Source of the DNA: Pseudanabaena sp. FACHB-2040 | GTDB taxonomy: Bacteria > Cyanobacteriota > Cyanobacteriia > Phormidesmidales > Phormidesmidaceae | Assembly: GCF_014696715.1 (NCBI RefSeq) | Contig: NZ_JACJQO010000005.1 | Span: 1,116,001-1,180,000 of the forward strand | DNA: 64,000 nt | Direction: 5' to 3' | Shown here: positions 10,101 to 17,810 of the stretch, in pieces | How positions within the stretch are numbered: the stretch's first letter is position 1 | Layout: the number at the start of each line of letters is the position of its first letter | Translations under genes and position numbers: made by a program | Notes under the pieces: generated by a model | The model's database searches: none | Seen by the model: the letters and a program-made list of their open reading frames with translations, nothing else | Told to the model about the DNA's origin: nothing

Positions 10101-10550
10101 TGGCGCAATCCGGCCCAAACCAGTTAGCACCAGGCAGCCGACCGTCGCTGAAGCCGCACAAGCTGCCAGGGGCGCACTGAGCAAAAAGGCAATGACGCTG
10201 TGCAGCCCCCACAGCGTTAAAGAGCCGCTAAATAGCTTGCGGTAAAGCAGCCAGGCCACCGCAGGCTCAACGACATCAACTAAGCCCACCAGCCTAAACC
10301 AGCCCTCGCCGCCCCAAGCCGGAGCCACCATCACCGAGGCCAGCCCAGTTAAGACAATTCCCAAAGGCCCAAGCCAGAGGGTCAGTGCGATCGCAACCCC
10401 CGAGGGCGGAAACCAAAGCGAAACAGCAGGCTGAATTCTAAAGAGCAGGGCTGCCCCATGAGCCAGCAGCAGCACCAAAAACCCTAATAGAAGCGCCGAC
10501 CAATTAATACGAACGCTGCTTGCGGAGCGGGGATGATCCTGCCCTTTCAC
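7149..10550 (-). CDS. MASE1-PAS hybrid histidine kinase with C-terminal receiver
   Basis: Membrane-bound hybrid kinase, 1133 residues. The N-terminal ~310 residues form a MASE1-type sensor with about eight hydrophobic helices and the signature SLWFPPSGVAIAL. A coiled coil and three PAS/PAC units follow (roughly 370-750). HisKA has its H box in VSHELRSPLNAIL. The HATPase carries NLLSNAIKFTP and GLGLGLAIVRN. A complete receiver closes the protein: the acidic pair in VVDDEAD, the acceptor Asp in LISDIGMPQ and the Lys in IGKPVEP. An internal phosphorelay is therefore possible. The ATG start puts the hydrophobic sensor at the N-terminus after about 20 residues. It is followed on the same strand by the six-PAS kinase, which lacks a working receiver. 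Ligand unknown. Confidence 0.92.
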   Translation of the reverse strand: MKGQDHPRSASSVRINWSALLLGFLVLLLAHGAALLFRIQPAVSLWFPPSGVAIALTLWLGPLGIVLTGLASVMVAPAWGGEGWFRLVGLVDVVEPAVAWLLYRKLFSGSLTLWGLHSVIAFLLSAPLAACAASATVGCLVLTGLGRIAPEAIGATLAHWWLGNALGTMTLVPVALLLLTPLLQRRGWLTLSESNRPSQGSIPLFRTHGWEGAIILALAIGTALMTVFGTRTSIFLTLQLSLLGFIPVIWAAIRFGVKGGILTASLRIFIVLLAYLIVYPQALNLPFFPVDPELLHTHKLSLLLQGAIALLVGTAISERVAIQSALAEEQVRRAEYETRAQFSEELLQLNRLLSDANTHLKEKEAELRRSEALNRAVLENFPNGAVFLFDADLRYLLAEGMGLAEVKRSREQLVGKAVWEVVSPATAAIVVPAYHRALAGESCHLEIPFGDRVNDVHILPLHNSSGAVIAGMVITQDITERKRAEERLDLAQSVARIGSFEWDIQGQISLWSPEIEALYGLEKGTFGGTYEDWAQMVHAEDLPRVEAEIGQALQAGELFTDWRVLWPDGSMHWLQCRAKVLFDSTGQPLRMVGVNVDVSASKRIEAERQLAEVALRQSELSFRTLADAMPQMFWITQPDGYHEYFNQRWYDYTGATLEQTRGEGWQTILHPEDIEHTQIIWQDSLQTGNLYQVEYRLRQASNGEYRWHLGRALPLRDEAGHILKWFGSCTDIHDQKLAVEERVQALERERAARLELERAGRMKDEFLAIVSHELRSPLNAILGWSRLLRDRKLSPEKTEQALASIERNAQAQTQLIEDLLDISRIIRGKIRLHLRPLHLATVVQAAVDTVQPTASTKSICLKSHLDTPVGLVSGDSERLQQVVWNLLSNAIKFTPDHGEVTITLKQVDTLVQIQVRDTGNGIQPDFLPHVFDRFRQADASSTRSQGGLGLGLAIVRNLVELHGGTAWAESAGEGQGATFIVALPLLAPKSPSHALIPVSDDLSPRLSLVGLRVMVVDDEADTREFLLAVLEEFGAVAIAAASAQEAFTYFQQDPPDILISDIGMPQEDGFSLIRKIRTLSPQAGGQIPAAALTAYVRGDDQQRALAAGFQMHIGKPVEPLKLVRMILQLAKGQ

Positions 10551-10654
10551 CGTAACCCTGCACTGCTAATGTTGCTCCGCTCTTCGCCACCAGGCCAGGA
10601 GCCGCCCCTAGGATAGATCCCTAAACGACAAACATACTATAGCGACCATAAATC

Positions 10655-10678
10655 CAGGTCTATCCTTAGATAGACCTG
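10655..10678 (-). terminator. 10-bp perfect hairpin downstream of ileS
   Basis: A perfect 10-bp stem (CAGGTCTATC / GATAGACCTG) with a 4-nt loop lies about 33 nt after the ileS stop, before the kinase gene. No strong U run follows on the minus strand, so it is at best a weak terminator or a processing hairpin. Confidence 0.4.
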
Positions 10679-10710
10679 CACCTAACAAAGGGGCTAACAC
10701 TGCCGCAGCC

Positions 10711-13593
10711 CTAAAACTTACCGAGCAGCACCTCTACACAGCGTTCGCAGATAGCGGGATGCTCGGCGTTTTGACCGACCTGGGTGGAATAGTTCCAGCA
10801 GCGATCGCACTTTGCCCCTTCGGCATCGACCACCCCAACCCCTAAAAAGTCGGCTTCGCTGCGGTACGGCAATTCCTTCAGAGCATCTGCCGACTCTAGC
10901 AGCTCAACCTGGGATACCAGAAAGAGATAGCGCAGCTCATCGACATGGGCACTGCCCGGAGCGATGCTGTCTGCTGGGTTCATTGCCGTTAGCGCCTGTC
11001 GCAATTCTAAATCGGGCACGTAGAGCAAGAGCTTAGCCTCCAGAGAGGAGCCAATTGCCTTGCCGGTTCGGGCCTGCTCTAGAACCTTATTAACCTCCTG
11101 GCGAATGGCTCGCAGCTGAGTCCAGCTCTGGGCTAGCTGGGGCTGCTGCCACACTTTCTCCAGCTTCACCCAACCCGCTTGAAAGACCGACTGATAGGGC
11201 GTGGAGTAGGGCAGGTTTTGCCAAACATCTTCGGCCATGTGGGACAGCACAGGTGCGATCGCACGGGCCAGGTTTTCAATTGCGATCGCCAGCACGGTCT
11301 GACAGCTACGCCTGCGGAACGAGTCTGCCTCGCTGATGTAGAGGCGATCTTTAGCGATATCGAGATAGAAGTTAGACAGGTCCACCACACAGAAGTTCTG
11401 CACCGTCTGGAAGAACCGGAAAAACTGGTAGCTCTCAAAAGCATCCTGCACATCGCCAAAGATCTCCGTCATGCGGTGCAGCATGTAGCGATCTAGCTCC
11501 GGCAGCTGGTCATAAGGAACGGCATCCTTAGCTGGGTCAAAGTCATACAGGTTGCCCAGCAGGAACCGAGCCGTGTTGCGGATCTTGCGGTAGACATCGC
11601 TCAACTGCTTGAGGATGTTTTTACCCAGAGGCACATCCGAAGAATAATCAACCGACGACACCCACAGCCGCAGCACGTCCGCCCCGTAGGGTGGCTCTTG
11701 CTTCTGGTTTTTCCCGCCCTCGATCACAATGCGAGGATCGACCACGTTGCCCAGAGACTTGCTCTGCTTGCGGCCCTGCTCGTCTAGCACAAAGCCGTGG
11801 GTCAGCACCTGCTTATAGGGAGCTTGGCCGTGGGTAGCCACGCTGGTTAATAGGCTCGATTGGAACCAGCCCCGGTGCTGATCCGACCCTTCCAAATACA
11901 GATCCACAGGGTAGTGCAGCTCAGCTCGCTGCTCTGCCACCGCTGCCCAGGATGAACCTGAGTCAAACCACACGTCCATTGTGTCAGTACCCTTGCGGTA
12001 GGCGCGGCCATTGCTGCGGTAGGGTTCTGGCAGCAGCTCCGACTCGGGCCGTTCCCACCAAATGTCAGAGCCATGCTCGGCAAAGAGCTGCTGCACATGG
12101 GCAATTGTCTCTGCATTGAGCAACGGTTCACCCGTCTCTTCGTCGTAAAACACCGGAATCGGCACGCCCCAGCTGCGCTGACGCGAGATACACCAGTCAG
12201 AGCGATCAGCCACCATTGACGTGATCCGGTTCTCGCCCTGCGCCGGAATCCACTCGACCGTCTTGATCGCCTGCAGCGCCTCATCCCGGAAGCCCTCAAC
12301 CGAGGCAAACCACTGCTCAGTCGCTCGGAAAATTGTCGGCTTTTTGGTGCGCCAGTCGTAGGGATATTTGTGGGGATAAGGCTCGTGCTTCAGCAGCGAT
12401 CCGGCCTTTTCCATCGCCTCGATCACCGCTGGGTTGGCATCTTTGAGCACGTTTAGGCCCTCAAACTGCCCAGCTTCAGCAGTCATGTTGCCGCGCTCGT
12501 CCACCGGAGAGAGCACTGGCAGCCCGTAGCGCTGCCCCACCCTAAAGTCTTCTTCTCCATGTCCAGGCGCAGTGTGCACCAGGCCCGTCCCCGACTCAGT
12601 CGTAACGTAGTCACCCCCGATCAAAATGGGGCTGACCCGGTCAAACAGCGGGTGCCGGTAGGTAGAGTGCTCTAAGGCAGCGCCTTTGAGTTCAGCTTTC
12701 ACCGTCAGGCCCGTTCCCAAAACCTGGGTCATGCGCTCTACTAGATCTTTGGCGATGATCAGGTAGCGGAAGGGGTGAGCCGATTCGACTTCAACTACGG
12801 CATAGGTGAGGTCGGGGTTAACCGCCACCGCCAGGTTCGCCGGAATGGTCCAGGGCGTCGTTGTCCAGATGGCTACGCCCAATTCAGCCAGGTACGGCTC
12901 CAGTGCCGCCTTAGCGGTATCAGACGCGCTCACCATTGGAAACGCTGCGTAGATACTGGGGGAGATGTGGCCTTCGGGGTACTCCAACTCAGCCTCAGCT
13001 AGAGCCGTTTGCGATGACGGGCTCCAGTGGACAGACTTGAGACCCCGGTAGATGTAGCCTTTCAGGTACATCTCACCAAATACGCCGATCTGAGCCGCTT
13101 CGTATTCGGGCTTGAGGGTGAGGTAAGGCTGTTCCCAGTCGCCCCACACCCCGTAGCGCTTGAAGCTGTCTCGCTGCTCGTCAATGGCTTGAAGCGCAAA
13201 GGCAGCCGCTTTGCGGCGCAGGTTGATTGGGGTAAGCCCTTGCCGCTCTTTAGAATCCATTGCCTGCAAGACCTTCAGCTCAATCGGCAGGCCGTGGCAG
13301 TCCCAACCAGGGACGTAGCGCACCTTGCGGCCCTGGAGCAGCTGATACTTATTAATCGTGTCCTTCAGAATTTTGTTCATGGCGTGGCCAATGTGCAGGC
13401 TACCGTTGGCGTAGGGCGGGCCATCGTGCAGCACAAACAGGTCGCCGGGGTTTTCCTGTGCCAGCTTTTCGTAAATCTGATGATCTGCCCAGTACTTCTG
13501 AATCTCAGGCTCTCGCTTGGTGGAGTTGGCCCGCATGTCAAAGGCGGTCTGAGGCAGCAGAACGGTTTCTTTGTAGCTCTTGGTGTCTGTCAC
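10711..13593 (-). CDS. ileS: isoleucyl-tRNA synthetase
   Basis: Class I aminoacyl-tRNA synthetase that charges tRNA-Ile in the cytosol. At 960 residues it has the usual bacterial length. The HIGH motif is in NGSLHIGHAMNK near residue 65, and the KMSKS loop reads KQSKSLGNVVDP. The editing (CP1) domain lies between them, and the anticodon-binding domain follows. A C-terminal zinc finger with paired cysteines (CDRCW and CERCV) ends the protein, typical of the bacterial IleS type. Translation starts at GTG 13593, where the conserved N-terminus begins; no strong ribosome-binding site is visible. It reads away from a 370-bp gap rich in palindromes. No T-box leader is seen. Confidence 0.97.
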   Translation of the reverse strand: MTDTKSYKETVLLPQTAFDMRANSTKREPEIQKYWADHQIYEKLAQENPGDLFVLHDGPPYANGSLHIGHAMNKILKDTINKYQLLQGRKVRYVPGWDCHGLPIELKVLQAMDSKERQGLTPINLRRKAAAFALQAIDEQRDSFKRYGVWGDWEQPYLTLKPEYEAAQIGVFGEMYLKGYIYRGLKSVHWSPSSQTALAEAELEYPEGHISPSIYAAFPMVSASDTAKAALEPYLAELGVAIWTTTPWTIPANLAVAVNPDLTYAVVEVESAHPFRYLIIAKDLVERMTQVLGTGLTVKAELKGAALEHSTYRHPLFDRVSPILIGGDYVTTESGTGLVHTAPGHGEEDFRVGQRYGLPVLSPVDERGNMTAEAGQFEGLNVLKDANPAVIEAMEKAGSLLKHEPYPHKYPYDWRTKKPTIFRATEQWFASVEGFRDEALQAIKTVEWIPAQGENRITSMVADRSDWCISRQRSWGVPIPVFYDEETGEPLLNAETIAHVQQLFAEHGSDIWWERPESELLPEPYRSNGRAYRKGTDTMDVWFDSGSSWAAVAEQRAELHYPVDLYLEGSDQHRGWFQSSLLTSVATHGQAPYKQVLTHGFVLDEQGRKQSKSLGNVVDPRIVIEGGKNQKQEPPYGADVLRLWVSSVDYSSDVPLGKNILKQLSDVYRKIRNTARFLLGNLYDFDPAKDAVPYDQLPELDRYMLHRMTEIFGDVQDAFESYQFFRFFQTVQNFCVVDLSNFYLDIAKDRLYISEADSFRRRSCQTVLAIAIENLARAIAPVLSHMAEDVWQNLPYSTPYQSVFQAGWVKLEKVWQQPQLAQSWTQLRAIRQEVNKVLEQARTGKAIGSSLEAKLLLYVPDLELRQALTAMNPADSIAPGSAHVDELRYLFLVSQVELLESADALKELPYRSEADFLGVGVVDAEGAKCDRCWNYSTQVGQNAEHPAICERCVEVLLGKF

Positions 13594-13750
13594 AGCTGGA
13601 AGGACAACGATTACAAGATGTATCTATATAAGGGTAGGTCAGGTTTGCGCTTAATGGCAGTATCCGCCCTGAGGTTTTGGTAATTGCCTAAAGCTCTCGT
13701 TCTTAGCCGTAAGGCTTTGCCACTTGATTTTTGTGACTTGCAGGGGCCAA

Positions 13751-13814
13751 GATCCCCGGGTTCTTCTGCGCTAGTGCAGTTCAACTTCTAGCACCCAAAA
13801 AGAACCCGGGGATC
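13751..13814. repeat. inverted repeat with 15-bp perfect arms
   Basis: The arms GATCCCCGGGTTCTT (13751-13765) and AAGAACCCGGGGATC (13800-13814) are perfectly complementary across a 34-bp loop. The element can fold on either strand. It resembles the next element in carrying a CCCGG core flanked by TTCT/AGAA, which suggests a dispersed palindromic family. Confidence 0.8.
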
Positions 13815-13888
13815 TGCAGGTGGGGATCCTCAGGGTTTAGATCCCAAGGTTTACGGATACTCAGAGTGATAGATTAGCCCGGAGGTTG

Positions 13889-13951
13889 AGAAACCGGGTT
13901 TCTTCTAGCAACAAACATATTTTGATTTGCTAGAGGAGAAACCCGGTTTCT
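13889..13951. repeat. inverted repeat of the AGAAACCGGGTTTCT type
   Basis: The left arm (13889-13911) starts AGAAACCGGGTTTCT and continues to CTAGCAA. The right arm (13927-13951) is its complement with a 2-nt insertion. Each arm is itself nearly palindromic. It ends only 11 bp from the stop of the nblS-like gene and may act as that gene's transcript end. A related pair with GAAGCCCGGCTTC lies after sqdX. Confidence 0.8.
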
Positions 13952-13961
13952 GATAGATCGA

Positions 13962-15941
13962 TTAGGGAGAGGGGGCAAGTGCGATCGCATCTCCCGCTTT
14001 TTCCTTGTTTGGGCCTTCTGCCTGCGTGTTTACGTGGGAAAAAGGTGAGTCAGGCATGTAAACAATCAGGTCAAACCAGAATGTGGTGCCCACCCCGACC
14101 TCACTGACCAAGTGCACCTGGCTGCTGTGCTTTTCGATAATATTTTTGACGATTGACAAGCCCAGGCCAGTGCCCTCTAGGGTATGGACCCGGTTCTCTA
14201 CCCGAAAGAAGCGATCGAAAATAGCCTGCTGATCTTCAGGGGCAATGCCGATGCCCGTATCGGAAACCTCAATTCGAATGCTGCTGGAGCGACCATGCCC
14301 AGCTTCCAAGCAGGGCAGCGAGTAGGCCCGCAGCAAGACTTTCCCACCCGCTCGGGTAAATTTGAGCGCATTGCCCACCAAGTTGCCAAACACCTGCAGC
14401 AGCAAATCATAGTTGCCCAACACAGGCGGCAGATCTGGCTCGATTTCGTGGCCCAGTTCAATTTGCTTATCGCGGGCATTGAGCTGGTAGGTTCGCAGAA
14501 TCTGCTCGACAGTCGGCACAACCTCCACCGAAGTGAGCGGGTACTGGCGGTTCGACTCTAGGCGCGAGAGATCGAGCACATCGTTGACCAGACGGGTAAG
14601 ACGGTCGGTTTCGTGGTTGGCCGTTTCCAGAAATTCCTGCCGCTCGTGATCGCTGAGGTCTTCCCCGTACTCGTGCAGAGTTTCAATGAAAGATTTGATA
14701 TTAAACAGCGGCGTTCTCAGCTCGTGGGAGACGTTGCTGATGAACTGGGCTTTGGCCTCGTTGAGGGCCACTTCGCGAGTAATGTCCTGCACTGTAATGG
14801 CAATGCCTTTGACGTTTTCTCGCGCCTGGTCTAGCACCGTATTGAGCAAAATCCGGATGGTGCGAACGCTGGGCTCATGTAGGGAAATGCGAAACTCCAT
14901 GCCCTCTGACTGGCCTGCTACCGCCTGGAACAGGGGCCGGGTCAGCTGCACTCGCACTTCGCTGGGTAGGTGATCTAGTGCATTGCCCTGATCCAAATCC
15001 CGCCCCTCCCAGCCAAATATGCGGCGGGCGGTAGGGTTAACCAGCACCACGTTCATGCTGGTATCGAGCAAAATCGCGCCATCGGCAATGGTCGACACCA
15101 GGGTTTCGAGCTTGGCTTTTTCGGCAGTCATCTCTTCGATGTTCTGCTCTTCGTAGCGCTCTAGTCGCTCAGCCATATCGTTGAAGCTGTAGATCAGCTC
15201 CCCCAGTTCTCCGCCTAAGGGCAGATCGATGCGCTGCCTAAAGTTGCCCGCCGCAATATTTTTCACCCCCACCAGCAGCTCTTTGATCGGCTGAGTAATG
15301 GTGAGGGCATTAAAGACAGCTCCCAAAATCACCATCACCCAGATCGAGACAAATACCGCAATCGTGACATCGCGGGTGAGGTGGGAGGAGGCAACAACAG
15401 TCGGATTGGGGTTGATGCCCAGGGCCAACACGCCCAAATGCTTGCCGTTGTAGTTGAGCGGCACAAAGACATCGGTGACTTCTCCCGCTGGGGTCAGGTG
15501 CTGCCGCACCATCGGCTTGCCAGTATTGCGAGCATAGTCTTCGGGCAGCTGCATACGCCGCCGCAGCGTGAGGGAGTTTTGAACGGCTGCTTCAGAAAAC
15601 GGAATGCCAAAGAAAATGCTGCCGTCTTCGTCGGCATAGAGCATGTAGCGAACGCTAGAGGTGCTCTGGTAAAAGCTGTAGGAGAAGCGGGCCAGCTCGG
15701 TGCGGTTGTTTTCGCTGACCAGAGGGGCGACGTTGGCCGCGAGCAGCAGCCCTAGGTCACTGCCAAAGCGGGTGTCGTTGAGGCGGGCATCTTGCTGAAT
15801 TGTGTTAACCGCCCAGAAGGTCAAGCCACTCATGATCAGAGACACCACGAGGGTGGCCCCGGCCATTAACCGGGTCTGGAGGGTGAAGTCGCCCCACCAG
15901 CGCACGATGAGTTCTCGGATTTTTTTGAGTAGCTCAATCAA
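13962..15941 (-). CDS. nblS: NblS/Hik33-type sensor histidine kinase
   Basis: Membrane sensor kinase of 659 residues matching the cyanobacterial NblS/DspA/Hik33 (ycf26) family, which controls high-light, nutrient, cold and phycobilisome-degradation responses. It has two membrane segments (about 25-45 and 195-220) around a periplasmic loop, then HAMP, PAS (VNPTARRIFGWEG) and HisKA with His406 in VSHELRTPLFNIK. The HATPase has GNALKFTR and GTGLGLSIVKN. The only in-frame start after a stop is TTG 15941. It lies 109 bp downstream of purD on the same strand. Family assignment rests on overall similarity and domain order; the regulated genes are inferred from the family. Confidence 0.88.
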   Translation of the reverse strand: MIELLKKIRELIVRWWGDFTLQTRLMAGATLVVSLIMSGLTFWAVNTIQQDARLNDTRFGSDLGLLLAANVAPLVSENNRTELARFSYSFYQSTSSVRYMLYADEDGSIFFGIPFSEAAVQNSLTLRRRMQLPEDYARNTGKPMVRQHLTPAGEVTDVFVPLNYNGKHLGVLALGINPNPTVVASSHLTRDVTIAVFVSIWVMVILGAVFNALTITQPIKELLVGVKNIAAGNFRQRIDLPLGGELGELIYSFNDMAERLERYEEQNIEEMTAEKAKLETLVSTIADGAILLDTSMNVVLVNPTARRIFGWEGRDLDQGNALDHLPSEVRVQLTRPLFQAVAGQSEGMEFRISLHEPSVRTIRILLNTVLDQARENVKGIAITVQDITREVALNEAKAQFISNVSHELRTPLFNIKSFIETLHEYGEDLSDHERQEFLETANHETDRLTRLVNDVLDLSRLESNRQYPLTSVEVVPTVEQILRTYQLNARDKQIELGHEIEPDLPPVLGNYDLLLQVFGNLVGNALKFTRAGGKVLLRAYSLPCLEAGHGRSSSIRIEVSDTGIGIAPEDQQAIFDRFFRVENRVHTLEGTGLGLSIVKNIIEKHSSQVHLVSEVGVGTTFWFDLIVYMPDSPFSHVNTQAEGPNKEKAGDAIALAPSP

Positions 15942-16050
15942 GACGGTTCAGGGTTAAGGATGCAAGTGCCTTTATTCTGGCACGATCTTTGACAGTTGCT
16001 GCCCTGGCACGCCAATTGGCTGCCTGATAAAGGGAGGGAATCTGCTGTCG

Positions 16051-17328
16051 CTACCGAGCCTTCACCCGATGACCAATGTCCCGCCGGTAGTACATGCCGT
16101 CGTAGCTGATGCAGGCGGCGGCGGCGTAGGCATTTGCGATCGCACCTTCAAAACTATCCCCGACCCCAGTAATGCCCAACACCCGACCGCCATCGGCTAT
16201 CGTCTCCCCCTTCAGCTTGCGAGTCCCGGCATGGAACACTAGCGCCCCCGTTTCTTCAGCAGCGTCTAGCCCAGAGATAGCCATACCCTTGCGATGGGTG
16301 TCTGGATAGCCCTCAGCAGCAGCTACCACACAAGCCGCGGCCCCCGGCTTCCACTCTAGCGGCGGAAACGACTCCAGACGGCCTTCTACACAGGCCAACA
16401 TCAGGTCAGCTAGGGGAGTTTCTAGCAGCGGCAGGATGGCCTGAATTTCAGGATCACCAAAGCGGCAGTTAAACTCCACTACCTTGGGATCGCCCTCCGG
16501 CGTGATCATCAGCCCAGCATAGAGCACACCTCGGTAGTCAATCCCTTGATCCTTAACCGCCTGCAGCGCAGGCTCTAGGATTTCTCGCTGCACCCGCTCC
16601 ATCAAGTCTGGGGTGACGATAGGAGTAGGGGCATAGGCTCCCATACCGCCCGTATTAGGGCCTGTATCGCCCTCGCCAATAGTCTTATGATCCTGGGCTG
16701 GCAGTAGCAGTCGCAAGGTTTGACCATCGGTCACCGCCAGTACGGAGGCTTCTTGACCGATCAAAAACTCTTCGATCACCACCCGCTCTCCAGCAGCGCC
16801 AAATTTGCCGCTAAAGGCGGCCTCAATGGCGGCTGTCGCCTCATCTAGGCTATGGGCCACGGTTACCCCTTTGCCTGCGGCCAAACCGTCTACCTTAACC
16901 ACAATAGGGAAACCCTGGTGCTGCACAAACGCCAGAGCCGACGCCGCGTTGGTAAACACCTCAGATTGGGCCGTTGGAATACCGGCCTGAGCCATAAGTG
17001 CTTTAGACCAGGCTTTGCTGGCCTCGATCTGGGCTCCGGTCTGGGTCGGCCCAAACACCTTCAGGCCCTGCTGCTGCAGAAAATCAGCAATCCCATCAGC
17101 TAGGGGCTGCTCAGGGCCAACAACAACCAGGGGAAAGTTATTCACTAGAGCAAACCGGGCGATGCCTTCAAAGTCATTGACGCCCATTCCCACATTGCGG
17201 CACCTGGGCAGAGCCGCAGTCCCGCCGTTGCCCGGAATGCAGACCACCTCGCTCACTTTAGGCGACTGAAGCAGTTTCCAGGCCAGTGCGTGTTCACGCC
17301 CACCGCTTCCAACAACAAGGGCTTTCAC
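16051..17328 (-). CDS. purD: phosphoribosylamine-glycine ligase (GAR synthetase)
   Basis: Second step of de novo purine synthesis: ATP-dependent joining of glycine to 5-phosphoribosylamine, in the cytosol. 425 residues, normal for PurD. The N-terminus VVGSGGREHALAWKL, the ATP-grasp segment VKVDGLAAGKGV and the signature RFGDPEIQAILP identify it. The start is GTG 17328, directly before the conserved N-terminus. The next minus-strand gene is the nblS-like kinase; co-transcription is possible but not shown. Confidence 0.97.
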   Translation of the reverse strand: MKALVVGSGGREHALAWKLLQSPKVSEVVCIPGNGGTAALPRCRNVGMGVNDFEGIARFALVNNFPLVVVGPEQPLADGIADFLQQQGLKVFGPTQTGAQIEASKAWSKALMAQAGIPTAQSEVFTNAASALAFVQHQGFPIVVKVDGLAAGKGVTVAHSLDEATAAIEAAFSGKFGAAGERVVIEEFLIGQEASVLAVTDGQTLRLLLPAQDHKTIGEGDTGPNTGGMGAYAPTPIVTPDLMERVQREILEPALQAVKDQGIDYRGVLYAGLMITPEGDPKVVEFNCRFGDPEIQAILPLLETPLADLMLACVEGRLESFPPLEWKPGAAACVVAAAEGYPDTHRKGMAISGLDAAEETGALVFHAGTRKLKGETIADGGRVLGITGVGDSFEGAIANAYAAAACISYDGMYYRRDIGHRVKAR

Positions 17329-17810
17329 CGTTTTTACTAGCTCCCCTAAAGATCAAGCGCCTCCCATTGTCCCACGTGTATGAAGGGATCGGTAAAAGTC
17401 GTGGAAAGGGAAGTGAAAAGAAGGGGGTAGGTGAGGTGCCTGAGCAATCTTCCCAAGTTCAAAAGAATAAAGAATGATGTCCAGAATACCGATCGATGCC
17501 TGCAGTATGGTTCATATTAGAAAGCCCAAGGGTGCAACCACAAATCTGTGCGGATTGTTCTGGCCCGTGATCTGTCGCCATGGCGTCTATCGCCAGTCTG
17601 TCATCATAGTAAAGAGACACACTGAGCGAGCAGATCAAATCGAGCGGATCAAACAGAAGCCAGGTGGATCTTGATAACGCACAGTCTGTGAACTGTGCTG
17701 AGTGAACTGTCTCAACTAGATCCACAACTTTCTCACAGTCCAAACCGGAATCACGCAGCACAGATGCGTAGATGAAAGTAGGTTGGCGCACCTTGTAGCT
17801 TGAGCTTCTT
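17329..17810. other. intergenic region between divergent purD and cyclase genes
   Basis: 482 bp that should contain both promoters. An open frame of 143 codons on the minus strand (17459-17890) overlaps the cyclase start and has no protein-like features. Short imperfect repeats of ACTGTG occur near 17680-17715. I see no RNA gene or terminator. Confidence 0.6.

Larger units (their letters stand above)
13594..13961. other. intergenic region holding two palindromic repeats
   Basis: 368 bp between ileS and the nblS-like gene, both on the minus strand. It contains the two inverted repeats listed separately. No open frame of interest or RNA gene is seen. The ileS promoter should lie in its left part, and the end of the nblS-like transcript in its right part. 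Confidence 0.7.

Noticed and set aside
13594-13750. T-box riboswitch in the ileS leader
   Set aside because: No T-box sequence, specifier loop or antiterminator can be found; cyanobacterial ileS genes are not known for T-boxes.
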